NCBI GenBank assembly: GCA_036506275.1
Contig: DASXSB010000056.1
Coordinates: 1-11,550 of the forward strand
DNA from: DASXSB01 sp036506275
GTDB taxonomy: Bacteria; Methylomirabilota; Methylomirabilia; Rokubacteriales; CSP1-6
Length of the DNA stretch: 11,550 bases
Direction of reading: 5' to 3'
Below, in pieces: positions 5,570-11,550 of the stretch; the first letter of the stretch is position 1, and every line of letters starts with the position of its first letter. Below the pieces are notes generated by a model. That model was not told the origin of the DNA and did not search any database. It was given only the letters and a program-made list of their open reading frames with translations. Made by a program: the position numbers and the translations under genes.

Positions 5570-5780
5570 GTGTTCGTCGGCGCGTTGCTCGGTCGCGTCC
5601 TCGGCGATCCGAAGCGGCTGGGAGCGGACTTCACGTTCACCGCCATCTTCATCGCGCTCATCGTGTCTCTCTGCGGTGGCCCGCGGAACGGCGGCGCCCT
5701 GCGACGAGCGCGACGGCGGCGGTGGTCCGTGCGGTGATCGGCTCGGCTCTCGTTGTCCACCATTTCCTTCGCGCTGAACG
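5570..5780 (+). pseudogene. AzlC-family branched-chain amino acid exporter remnant
   Basis: In one frame from 5570 the plus strand reads VFVGALLGRVLGDPKRLGAD then FTFTAIFIALIVSL, the pattern of the late region of AzlC permeases (a small loop, then a 'LDFAF.A.FIALL' helix). That frame stops at 5735-5737, while the next frame continues from about 5707 as SATAAVVRAVIGSALVVHHF, which fits the following AzlC helix. The sequence is therefore 5'-truncated (stops just upstream of 5570) and frameshifted. No AzlD partner gene follows. It occupies most of the gap between merR and ackA. Identification is by pattern and moderately sure. Confidence 0.5.
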
Positions 5781-5808
5781 AAGGACGCCGGTTGCAACCG
5801 GGCGCGGC

Positions 5809-6984
5809 CTACCCGAGCGTGGCCGCCACGTGGCGCGCGATCATGAGGTCTTCGTTGGTCGCGATCACGCGCACGATGCACGCGCTCCCGTGTGCGCTGA
5901 TCGGATCGACGCTGCGCTCGCTCCGCTCCGGATCGAGCCGGACGCCCAGATGTTCCAACCCCGCACAGATCTCCGCCCGCACGGGCGCGGCGTGCTCGCC
6001 GATACCGCCCGTGAAGACCAGCGTGTCGAGCCCGCCGAGCACCGCCGCCATGGCGCCGATGTGCTTGCGCGCCTGGTAGGAGAAGAGGGAGAGGGCCAGC
6101 GCGGCCCGGGGGTCGCCATCGCGCGCGGCCAACAAGGCGCGGACGTCGGACGTGGTGCCGCTGATACCGAGGAGTCCGGCCTCGCGGTCGACCAGACGCG
6201 CGAGGGCGTCGGCGTCGTAGCGCTTCTCGCGCAATAGGTAGAGCAGCACGCCAGGATCCAGATCGCCCGTGCGCGTTCCCATCACGAGCCCGCCCGTGGG
6301 CGTCAGGCCCATCGTGGTATCGACAGGTCGGCCATCGCGAACGGCGGCGAGGCTCGCGCCGTTACCGAGGTGAGCGATCACCACCCGGCCGCGCGCGGCC
6401 GGTCCGAGCGTGGCGAGGACGTATTCGTAGGAGAGGCCGTGAAACCCGTAGCGGCGGATGCCCTCGTCCCAGACCCACTCCGGCAACGGCAGTCGCTGCG
6501 CGAGCTCCGGCATCCGGTGATGAAACGCCATATCGAAGCACGCTACTTGAGGAAGCGCGGGAAACTTGGACGTGACGGCGTCGATGACGGCGAGTCCGCT
6601 CGGCATGTGAAGGGGCGCGAGCGCGACGAGCCGGCGCAGGTCCTCGAGCACGTGGGCGTCGATGCGAACGGGAGCGGCGTAGCGCGGTCCTCCGTGCACG
6701 AGCCGGTGGCCGACCGCGTCCGGACCCGCTACGGCCAGGGATTCGAGCGCCGCGAACACCGCGCCCACGGCGGCGACGTGATCCGCGAAGCGCTCCTCGC
6801 GCTCGATGGGTGCGCTGGCGCCGGGCGCGCGCGCCCGCAGCCGCGATCCCGCCGCGGCCACGCGCTCGACCTCGCCCTCCGCCCGTAACGTCTCCGTGCG
6901 CTTTCCGCCGGGATCACTCGCCGCCACGCGGTAGACCGCGAACTTCAGCGACGAGGAGCCCGCGTTCAGGCAGAGGACGTCCAT
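5809..6984 (-). CDS. ackA: Acetate kinase
   Basis: A 391-residue cytosolic kinase of normal length that interconverts acetyl-phosphate + ADP and acetate + ATP. All family landmarks are present: the start MDVLCLNAGSSSLKF with Asn7, GHRLVHGG (Arg94), CFDMAFH with the catalytic aspartate at 151, RRYGFHGLSYEYV (His182), VIAHLGNGASLAAV, the long substrate loop around DTTMGLTPTGG and MGTRTGDLDPG (Arg238), ISGTTSDVR, the FTGGIGEH nucleotide loop, and the closing VIATNEDLMIAR (Glu379). The ATG at 6984 gives the canonical N terminus and lies inside the end of xfp, overlapping by 19 bases; GGAGG (6998-7002) stands 13 bases upstream within xfp. It is the second gene of a phosphoketolase-acetate kinase operon and makes ATP from the acetyl-phosphate formed upstream. 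The gene appears intact. Confidence 0.97.
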   Translation of the reverse strand: MDVLCLNAGSSSLKFAVYRVAASDPGGKRTETLRAEGEVERVAAAGSRLRARAPGASAPIEREERFADHVAAVGAVFAALESLAVAGPDAVGHRLVHGGPRYAAPVRIDAHVLEDLRRLVALAPLHMPSGLAVIDAVTSKFPALPQVACFDMAFHHRMPELAQRLPLPEWVWDEGIRRYGFHGLSYEYVLATLGPAARGRVVIAHLGNGASLAAVRDGRPVDTTMGLTPTGGLVMGTRTGDLDPGVLLYLLREKRYDADALARLVDREAGLLGISGTTSDVRALLAARDGDPRAALALSLFSYQARKHIGAMAAVLGGLDTLVFTGGIGEHAAPVRAEICAGLEHLGVRLDPERSERSVDPISAHGSACIVRVIATNEDLMIARHVAATLG

Positions 6985-9335
6985 GTCCAGTCGCGGACCT
7001 CCGGCATGTCGTCCAGGTGCTCGCGCACGTAGGCGTGATGGCGCTCGAGCATCGCCCGGCAATGGTCGGCGAGCGCGGCCGCCGGCGCATCGTCCCGGCG
7101 CGCACGGCGTAGCGCCTCCAGGCAGAGGTGATACCGGCTCATGCCGTTCATGACGACCATGTCGAAGGGCGTGGTGGTGGTCCCTTCCTCGTTGAATCCA
7201 CGAACGTGGAAGCGCTCGGCGCGCGGGCGCCCGTGGAGGAGCTCGTGGATGGCGCGCTGGTAGCCGTGGAAGGCGAAGACCACGTCGGCGGTGTCGGTGA
7301 AGAGATCGGTGAAGTGCGCGGGCGACATGCCATGCGGATGGACGTCGGGGGTGAACAGCGTCATGAGGTCCACGACGTTGACGACCCTCACCCGGAGATC
7401 CGGCACGTGGTGGCGCAGGAGCCAGGCGGTGGCAACGATCTCCAGCGTGGGAACGTCCCCGGCCGCGGCCAGCACGATGTCCGGTTCGCCGCCACCGTCG
7501 GTACCCGCCCACGGCCACACCGACGCTCCTGCCGCGCAGTGAGCGCGGGCGGCGGCGATGTCGAGCCACTGGAGCTGGGGCTGCTTGTCGATGACGATCA
7601 GGTTGACGTAGTTGCGGCTGCGCAGGCAGTGGTCGGCGACGCAGAGGAGCGAGTTGGCGTCGGGTGGGAGATAGATCCGGCCGACGCTCCCCTTGCGCGA
7701 GAGGACGACGTCGATGAGACCGGGTCCTTGATGGCTGAAACCGTTGTGGTCGTTGCGCCAGCACGTGGACGTGACCAGGATGTTCAGCGACGCCACCGGG
7801 ACGCGCCACGGCAAGCGGTCGGCTTCCTGCAGCCACTTGCCGTGCTGCACGGTCATCGACGCCGAGATCATGGCGAAGGCTTCGTACGTCACGAACATTC
7901 CGTGACGGCCGGTGAGGAGATAGCCCTCCAGCCATCCCTGGCAGCAGTGCTCGCTGAGCACCTCCATCACGCGGCCGGTGGGCGACACGTGATCGTCGGT
8001 GGGAAGGGTGGGGGCGATCAGGCACCGCGTCTCCGCTTCGAACACGTCGCCGAGGCGATTCGACGTCGTCTCGTCCGGGCAGAACAGCCGGAAATTGCCG
8101 GCGTCGGCGTTGCGACGGAACACGTCGCGCAAGAGCTTGCCGAGCTGTCGCGTCGACTCCCGCCGCTCCGTCGCCGGCTGCTTCACCTCCACCGCGTACG
8201 CGGTGGAATCCGGCACGTCGAGATCGACGAGGAGCCGGCCGCCGTTGGCGTGGGGGTTGGCGCCCATACGGCGGTCGCCGCGGGGCGCCAGCGCGGCCAG
8301 CGCCGGCACGAGCCGTCCGCTCTTGTCGAACAGCTCGTCGGGGCGATAGCTGCGCATCCAGTCCTCGAGCAGGCGCCGATGCGCCGCGTTGTTCGCGACG
8401 TCGGCCACCGGCACTTGATGCGACCGGAACGTGCCCTCGACCTGCACGCCATCGACGACGTCGGGACCCGTCCACCCTTTCGGGCTGCGGAGCACGATCG
8501 CCGGCCAGCGCGGACGCTCGGAGAGCCGACCCGCGCGGCGGACGCCGCTCTGGATGGCGCGGATGGTCGCGTAGCAGTCGTCCAGGGCGGCCGCGAAGCT
8601 CTGATGCATGCGCGCGGGATCGTCGCCCTCCACGAAGCGCGGGTCCCAGCCGTGTCCGCCGAGAAGACGGACGATGTCTTCGTCGCCGGTGCGCCCGAGC
8701 ACGGTGGGACCCGCGATCTTGTAGCCATTGAGATGGAGGATCGGCAGCACGGCGCCGTCGCGAAGAGGATTGAGGAAGTGAACGCCCTTCCAGGAGCCTT
8801 CGAGCGGCCCCGTCTCGGCCTCCCCGTCGCCCACGACGGCCGCCACCACGAGATCGGGATTGTCGAAGGCGGCCCCAAAGGCATGGAGGAGGACGTATCC
8901 GAGCTCGCCGCCCTCGTGAATCGATCCCGGCGTGGGGACGCTCACGTGACTGGGCACCCCGCCCGGTGTCGAAAACTGGCGGAACAGTCGCCGCATGCCC
9001 TCGACGTCCTGAGAGATCGCGGGATAGATCTCCGAGTACGTGCCCTCGAGGTAGACGTTGGCGAGGATCGCCGGTCCGCCGTGTCCGGGACCCGCGAGGT
9101 AGATGACGTTGGCGTCGGTCTCACGGATGAGCCGGTTCAGGTGGACGTAGATGAAGCTGAGTCCGGGCGACGTCCCCCAGTGGCCGAGGAGCCGGGGCTT
9201 GATGTGCTCCGGCCGCAGGGCATCGCGCAGGAGCGGATTGTCTCGAAGATAGATCTGGCCGACCGTCAGGTAATTGGCAGCGCGCCAGTACGCGTCGAGC
9301 GCTTCGAGCTGGTCCGGCGACAGTGGTCCCGCCAT
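6966..9335 (-). CDS. xfp: Phosphoketolase (xylulose-5-phosphate/fructose-6-phosphate)
   Basis: A 789-residue thiamine diphosphate enzyme that splits xylulose-5-P (and often fructose-6-P) with phosphate into acetyl-phosphate plus glyceraldehyde-3-P (or erythrose-4-P). Visible family motifs: LGHWGTSPGLSF (about residues 50-61), YLAGPGHGGPA (79-89), the HEGGELGY stretch (140-147), the cofactor motif VVGDGEAETGPLEGSW (168 on), ETTSNRLG, VTYEAFAMI with the conserved catalytic-type glutamate, RNDHNGFSHQGPG, and the C-terminal HGY(Q)...RFHVRGFNEEGTTTTPFDM. Length is typical. Three ATG codons (9347, 9341, 9335) are close together; 9335 is preferred because GGAG lies six bases before it. Whether it prefers C5 or C6 sugar phosphate cannot be read with confidence. 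It overlaps ackA by 19 bases, and the pair forms a short acetyl-phosphate/ATP pathway bypassing lower glycolysis. Confidence 0.96.
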   Translation of the reverse strand: MAGPLSPDQLEALDAYWRAANYLTVGQIYLRDNPLLRDALRPEHIKPRLLGHWGTSPGLSFIYVHLNRLIRETDANVIYLAGPGHGGPAILANVYLEGTYSEIYPAISQDVEGMRRLFRQFSTPGGVPSHVSVPTPGSIHEGGELGYVLLHAFGAAFDNPDLVVAAVVGDGEAETGPLEGSWKGVHFLNPLRDGAVLPILHLNGYKIAGPTVLGRTGDEDIVRLLGGHGWDPRFVEGDDPARMHQSFAAALDDCYATIRAIQSGVRRAGRLSERPRWPAIVLRSPKGWTGPDVVDGVQVEGTFRSHQVPVADVANNAAHRRLLEDWMRSYRPDELFDKSGRLVPALAALAPRGDRRMGANPHANGGRLLVDLDVPDSTAYAVEVKQPATERRESTRQLGKLLRDVFRRNADAGNFRLFCPDETTSNRLGDVFEAETRCLIAPTLPTDDHVSPTGRVMEVLSEHCCQGWLEGYLLTGRHGMFVTYEAFAMISASMTVQHGKWLQEADRLPWRVPVASLNILVTSTCWRNDHNGFSHQGPGLIDVVLSRKGSVGRIYLPPDANSLLCVADHCLRSRNYVNLIVIDKQPQLQWLDIAAARAHCAAGASVWPWAGTDGGGEPDIVLAAAGDVPTLEIVATAWLLRHHVPDLRVRVVNVVDLMTLFTPDVHPHGMSPAHFTDLFTDTADVVFAFHGYQRAIHELLHGRPRAERFHVRGFNEEGTTTTPFDMVVMNGMSRYHLCLEALRRARRDDAPAAALADHCRAMLERHHAYVREHLDDMPEVRDWTWTSSA
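6998..7002 (-). promoter_or_regulatory. Ribosome binding site of ackA inside xfp
   Basis: GGAGG on the minus strand lies 13 bases before the ackA ATG (6984), within the last codons of xfp. The long spacing and the 19-base overlap of the two genes suggest that ackA translation is coupled to xfp. Confidence 0.5.
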
Positions 9336-9510
9336 GTGCATCTCCATGTCCGCGGCCGGCGGCCGCGCCCTTACGCTCTCACAGGTCTCGGGCGAGCGCG
9401 ATCCGACGCCCACGGGCCCCTTCCGGGGCGCAACGCCGCCGGCGATAAGGCGTTCTGGACGGCGATTTAAGCCTCTGGCCGCGGGTGGGCGGTTGCTAGA
9501 ATGACCGGCG
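9336..9510. other. Divergent intergenic region between xfp and the amidase gene
   Basis: About 175 bases between divergent genes. On the amidase side an extended -10 is visible. On the xfp side TTAAAT and TTATCG occur on the minus strand 16 bases apart, but they match the consensus poorly and are not called as a promoter. No operator-like dyad stands out. Confidence 0.45.
9494..9502 (+). promoter_or_regulatory. Extended -10 element for the amidase gene
   Basis: TGCTAGAAT contains the TGn extension and TAGAAT, five of six bases of the sigma-70 -10 consensus. No good -35 is seen, as is common with extended -10 promoters. The expected start of transcription (about 9509) is almost at the ATG at 9511, so the message may be leaderless; in agreement, no Shine-Dalgarno is seen. 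Confidence 0.45.
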
Positions 9511-10944
9511 ATGGGCGCGCTCCGGGTCCTCGTCATCGCGTCGTTCGTCCTGGGGACGGCGGGGGCCGTGCGCGCCGGCCTTCCTTCCATCAACTACGAC
9601 GGCCGCGCCTACGTCGACCTCGCCCGGATCGCCGACGCCCTCCGCGCCAAGGTGGACACGACGCCCGACGGCGTGCGCGCGCACCTCAAGGCGCCCGGCC
9701 ACGTCGTCACGTTCACGCGCAACTGGGCTCGCATCGTGGTGGACGGCAAGGCCGTCGTGCTGGACGCGCCCGTGCGCGTCAAAGGCTCGTCGTGGCTCGT
9801 GCCCGCCGACTTCCTCGAGTCCGTGATGCCGGGGCTGGCGGCGGCCCCGCCCGCTCCCGCGGCGGCGCCGCGAGCCGTCGCCGAGCCCGCGCTGTCCGAG
9901 ATCCGTGTGCGCTCGTATCCCTCCTTCACGCGCGTCGTGCTCGAGACGTCCGGTCCCGTCTCGTACCGCCTGGAGACGCCTCCCGGCAGCGAAGTGCGCG
10001 TGCGCCTGGGCGGGTTGAAGGCGGCGCCTCGCACGGAAACGGTCGGCGACGGGTTCGTGGGCGAGGTGAGGCTCGAGCGCCAGGGCGCGGAGACCGTGGT
10101 GCGGGTCGTGTTCCAGGGGAGCGCGGGGGAGGCGAAAGCAAGCACGCTTGCCGATCCGCCGCGGCTGGTGCTCGACTTCGTGCGTCCTCCCGACCAGAGC
10201 GAACCGCAGCCGCGCGGGGAGGCGATGGGTCCGCTCCGCACGATCGTGCTCGACGCCGGCCACGGCGGCGGCGATTCCGGCGCCGTCGGCCCCGCCGGTC
10301 TCATGGAGAAGGAGCTGGTGCTCGACGTCACGCGCCGGGTGGCGCGCCTGCTGGAGGAGCGCCTCGACGTCAAGGTCCTGCTCTCGCGCGACGGCGACCA
10401 CTTCGTTCCCTTGCGCGACCGCACCAGCTTCGCGAACAAGCGACGCGCCGACCTCTTCGTCTCCATCCACGCCAACGCTCACCGCGAGTCCGCGTCGGAA
10501 GGCGTGGAGACCTACTTCCTGTCATCGGAGGCCACCGACAGCGCCGCGCGCCAGGTGGCGGCGGAAGAAAACTCCGCCGGCCAGCCGGAGACACCGGCCG
10601 CGCGCGGCCGCGCCGACGCGGTGCGGATGATCCTGTGGGACCTCGCGCAGTCCGAGTTCCAGCTCGAGTCCTCGAAGCTGGCCGAGATCGTCCAGGACTC
10701 GATGACGCAGTCCCTTCGCATCCCCAACCGCGGCGTGAAGCAGGCGGGGTTCTACGTGCTCGGCGGCGCCGCCATGCCCGCCATCCTCATCGAGGTCGGC
10801 TTCGTGACCAATCCCAAGGAGGAGCGGCGACTCAAAGATTTGCGTTATCGCGACGAGATCGCGCGCGCCATCGCGGGCGCTCTCACCGAGTACAAGCGTC
10901 ACTACGACGAGCGCATGCGCACCGCGCTCGATCGCGTTCGCTGA
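9511..10944 (+). CDS. N-acetylmuramoyl-L-alanine amidase (AmiC-like), exported
   Basis: A 477-residue zinc amidase that cuts the bond between muramic acid and the stem peptide during cell separation and wall turnover. Order of parts: signal peptide (residues 1-22, LRVLVIASFVLGTAGAVRA); a small domain like the copper amine oxidase N-terminal/stalk fold (about 28-108, YVDLARIADAL...SSWLVPADFLES); an Ala/Pro linker (109-126); an AMIN-type beta domain (about 128-225, IRVRSYPSFTRVVLETSG); and the Amidase_3 catalytic domain (243-465). Zinc ligands fit His251 (DAGHGG), Glu266 (LMEKELVLD) and His320 (SIHANA), with the catalytic glutamate at 428 (IEVGFVTN). The insert at about 340-390 is placed like the autoinhibitory helix region of division amidases. 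rph follows after only 10 bases. The stalk domain in front of AMIN is less common than AMIN alone. Confidence 0.93.
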   Translation: MGALRVLVIASFVLGTAGAVRAGLPSINYDGRAYVDLARIADALRAKVDTTPDGVRAHLKAPGHVVTFTRNWARIVVDGKAVVLDAPVRVKGSSWLVPADFLESVMPGLAAAPPAPAAAPRAVAEPALSEIRVRSYPSFTRVVLETSGPVSYRLETPPGSEVRVRLGGLKAAPRTETVGDGFVGEVRLERQGAETVVRVVFQGSAGEAKASTLADPPRLVLDFVRPPDQSEPQPRGEAMGPLRTIVLDAGHGGGDSGAVGPAGLMEKELVLDVTRRVARLLEERLDVKVLLSRDGDHFVPLRDRTSFANKRRADLFVSIHANAHRESASEGVETYFLSSEATDSAARQVAAEENSAGQPETPAARGRADAVRMILWDLAQSEFQLESSKLAEIVQDSMTQSLRIPNRGVKQAGFYVLGGAAMPAILIEVGFVTNPKEERRLKDLRYRDEIARAIAGALTEYKRHYDERMRTALDRVR

Positions 10945-10954
10945 CGGGCGGTCG

Positions 10955-11550
10955 ATGGCGCGCGCGGATGGTCGTGCGCCCGATCAGCTCCGCCCCATCG
11001 TCGTCACCCGGGACTTCCTGCGCCATCCCGAGGGCTCCGTGCTGGTGGAGTTCGGCGCCACCAAGGTGATCTGCACGGCCTCCGTGGAGGACAAGGTCCC
11101 GCCGTTCCTCAAGGGTCAGGGGCAGGGCTGGGTCACGGCGGAGTACGCGATGCTCCCCCGCTCCACCAACACGCGCACGCCGCGCGAGAACCGGGGCCCG
11201 AGCGGACGCTCCCAGGAGATCCAGCGGCTGGTGGGGCGCGCGCTGCGGGCGGTGATCGATCGCGGGAAATTCGGCGAGCGCACGGTGTGGGTGGACTGCG
11301 ACGTGATCCAGGCCGACGGCGGCACGCGCACGGCCGCCATCACCGGCGGCTTCATCGCGGTGGCGGACGCGCTGGCGCGGATTCCCGGCGTTCAGCCGAT
11401 CGCGCCCGTCCGCGACTGCGTGGCGGCCATCAGCGTCGGCATCGTCGGCGGTCAGGCCGTGCTCGATCTGAACTATCCCGAGGACTCCACGGCCGAGGTC
11501 GACATGAACGTGGTGATGACCGGCGCCGGCGACTTCGTCGAGGTGCAGGG
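10955..11550 (+). CDS. rph: Ribonuclease PH, 3' end cut by window
   Basis: The first 198 codons of a phosphate-dependent 3'-5' exoribonuclease that trims tRNA 3' ends and forms a hexameric ring. Recognised features: RPIVVTRDFLRHPEGSVLVE at the N terminus, TKVICTASVEDKVPPFLKGQ, GWVTAEYAMLPRST, the substrate-binding GRSQEIQRLVGRALRAV (Arg85), the phosphate-binding DGGTRTAAITGGF (residues 121-133), and LNYPEDSTAEVDMNVVMT with the catalytic aspartates at 177 and 183. About 40-60 further residues are expected beyond the window. ATG 10955 lies 10 bases after the amidase stop, so the two are likely cotranscribed; GGGCGG precedes the ATG, with no strong Shine-Dalgarno. In many bacteria the next gene is the XTP/dITP pyrophosphatase, which cannot be checked here. 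Confidence 0.96.
   Translation, partial: MARADGRAPDQLRPIVVTRDFLRHPEGSVLVEFGATKVICTASVEDKVPPFLKGQGQGWVTAEYAMLPRSTNTRTPRENRGPSGRSQEIQRLVGRALRAVIDRGKFGERTVWVDCDVIQADGGTRTAAITGGFIAVADALARIPGVQPIAPVRDCVAAISVGIVGGQAVLDLNYPEDSTAEVDMNVVMTGAGDFVEVQ

Noticed and set aside
5809..8475. An 888-codon minus-strand frame running from inside xfp through ackA
   Set aside because: Only the part from 6984 is acetate kinase; the upstream half is an off-frame reading of xfp, so it is not an xfp-ackA fusion.
7128..9470. A 780-codon plus-strand ORF opposite xfp
   Set aside because: It is the antisense shadow of the phosphoketolase gene in GC-rich DNA; its translation has no recognisable domain and is full of Arg/Val/His/Gly repeats.
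9496..10482. A 328-codon minus-strand ORF opposite the amidase
   Set aside because: Antisense shadow with low-complexity composition and no domain.
9501..11069. A 522-codon plus-strand ORF overlapping the amidase
   Set aside because: Arginine/alanine-rich off-frame translation of the amidase and rph genes.

Overview
This is a high-GC bacterial window with two halves of different character. The right half (about 5.8-11.55 kb) looks like conserved metabolic and cell-wall/RNA core: a phosphoketolase-acetate kinase operon on the minus strand, diverging from an N-acetylmuramoyl-L-alanine amidase followed closely by RNase PH on the plus strand. The left half (1-5.8 kb) is accessory: small stress or modification-type enzymes mixed with at least four decayed gene remnants. 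The organism cannot be named from sequence alone. GC-rich codon use, the phosphoketolase/acetate kinase pair and the amidase-rph order would fit a soil bacterium such as a Methylomirabilota/Rokubacteria-like or deltaproteobacterial-grade lineage, but this is a low-confidence guess.

Layout. 1-573 (+): 3' part of a membrane isoprenylcysteine carboxyl methyltransferase (ICMT)-like protein. 819-1142 (+): small EthD-domain protein. About 1181-1362 (+): C-terminal half of a VOC/glyoxalase gene broken by an apparent one-base deletion. 1381-2076 (+): P-loop kinase of the AAA_33/zeta-like type. 2011-2388 and 2408-2854 (-): a two-gene VOC + SRPBCC unit, with the VOC gene converging on and overlapping the kinase. 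3145-3357 (-): a methyltransferase-C-terminus-like fragment. 3348-3740 (-): an APC amino acid permease reduced to its first and last membrane parts by an internal deletion. 3784-4431 (-): a class I SAM methyltransferase with an export-type N terminus. 4491-4988 (-): a second ICMT-like membrane protein. 5037-5534 (+): a divergent MerR-family regulator. 5570-5780 (+): a frameshifted AzlC permease remnant. 5809-6984 (-): ackA. 6966-9335 (-): xfp. 9511-10944 (+): amiC-like amidase. 10955 to the window end (+): rph, cut by the window edge.

How the genes work together. Phosphoketolase cleaves xylulose-5-P and/or fructose-6-P with phosphate to acetyl-phosphate, and acetate kinase converts that to acetate and ATP; the two genes overlap by 19 nt. 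The most interesting regulatory unit is the MerR/ICMT intergenic region. It holds a TTGACT-19 bp-TAGGTT promoter reading into the ICMT-like gene, with the over-long spacer typical of MerR-activated promoters and a 6-bp inverted repeat in and around it. The ICMT-like gene and the exported-looking methyltransferase downstream then form a likely MerR-controlled methylation module whose substrate is unknown. No RNA genes, CRISPR arrays, insertion sequences or convincing intrinsic terminators were seen.
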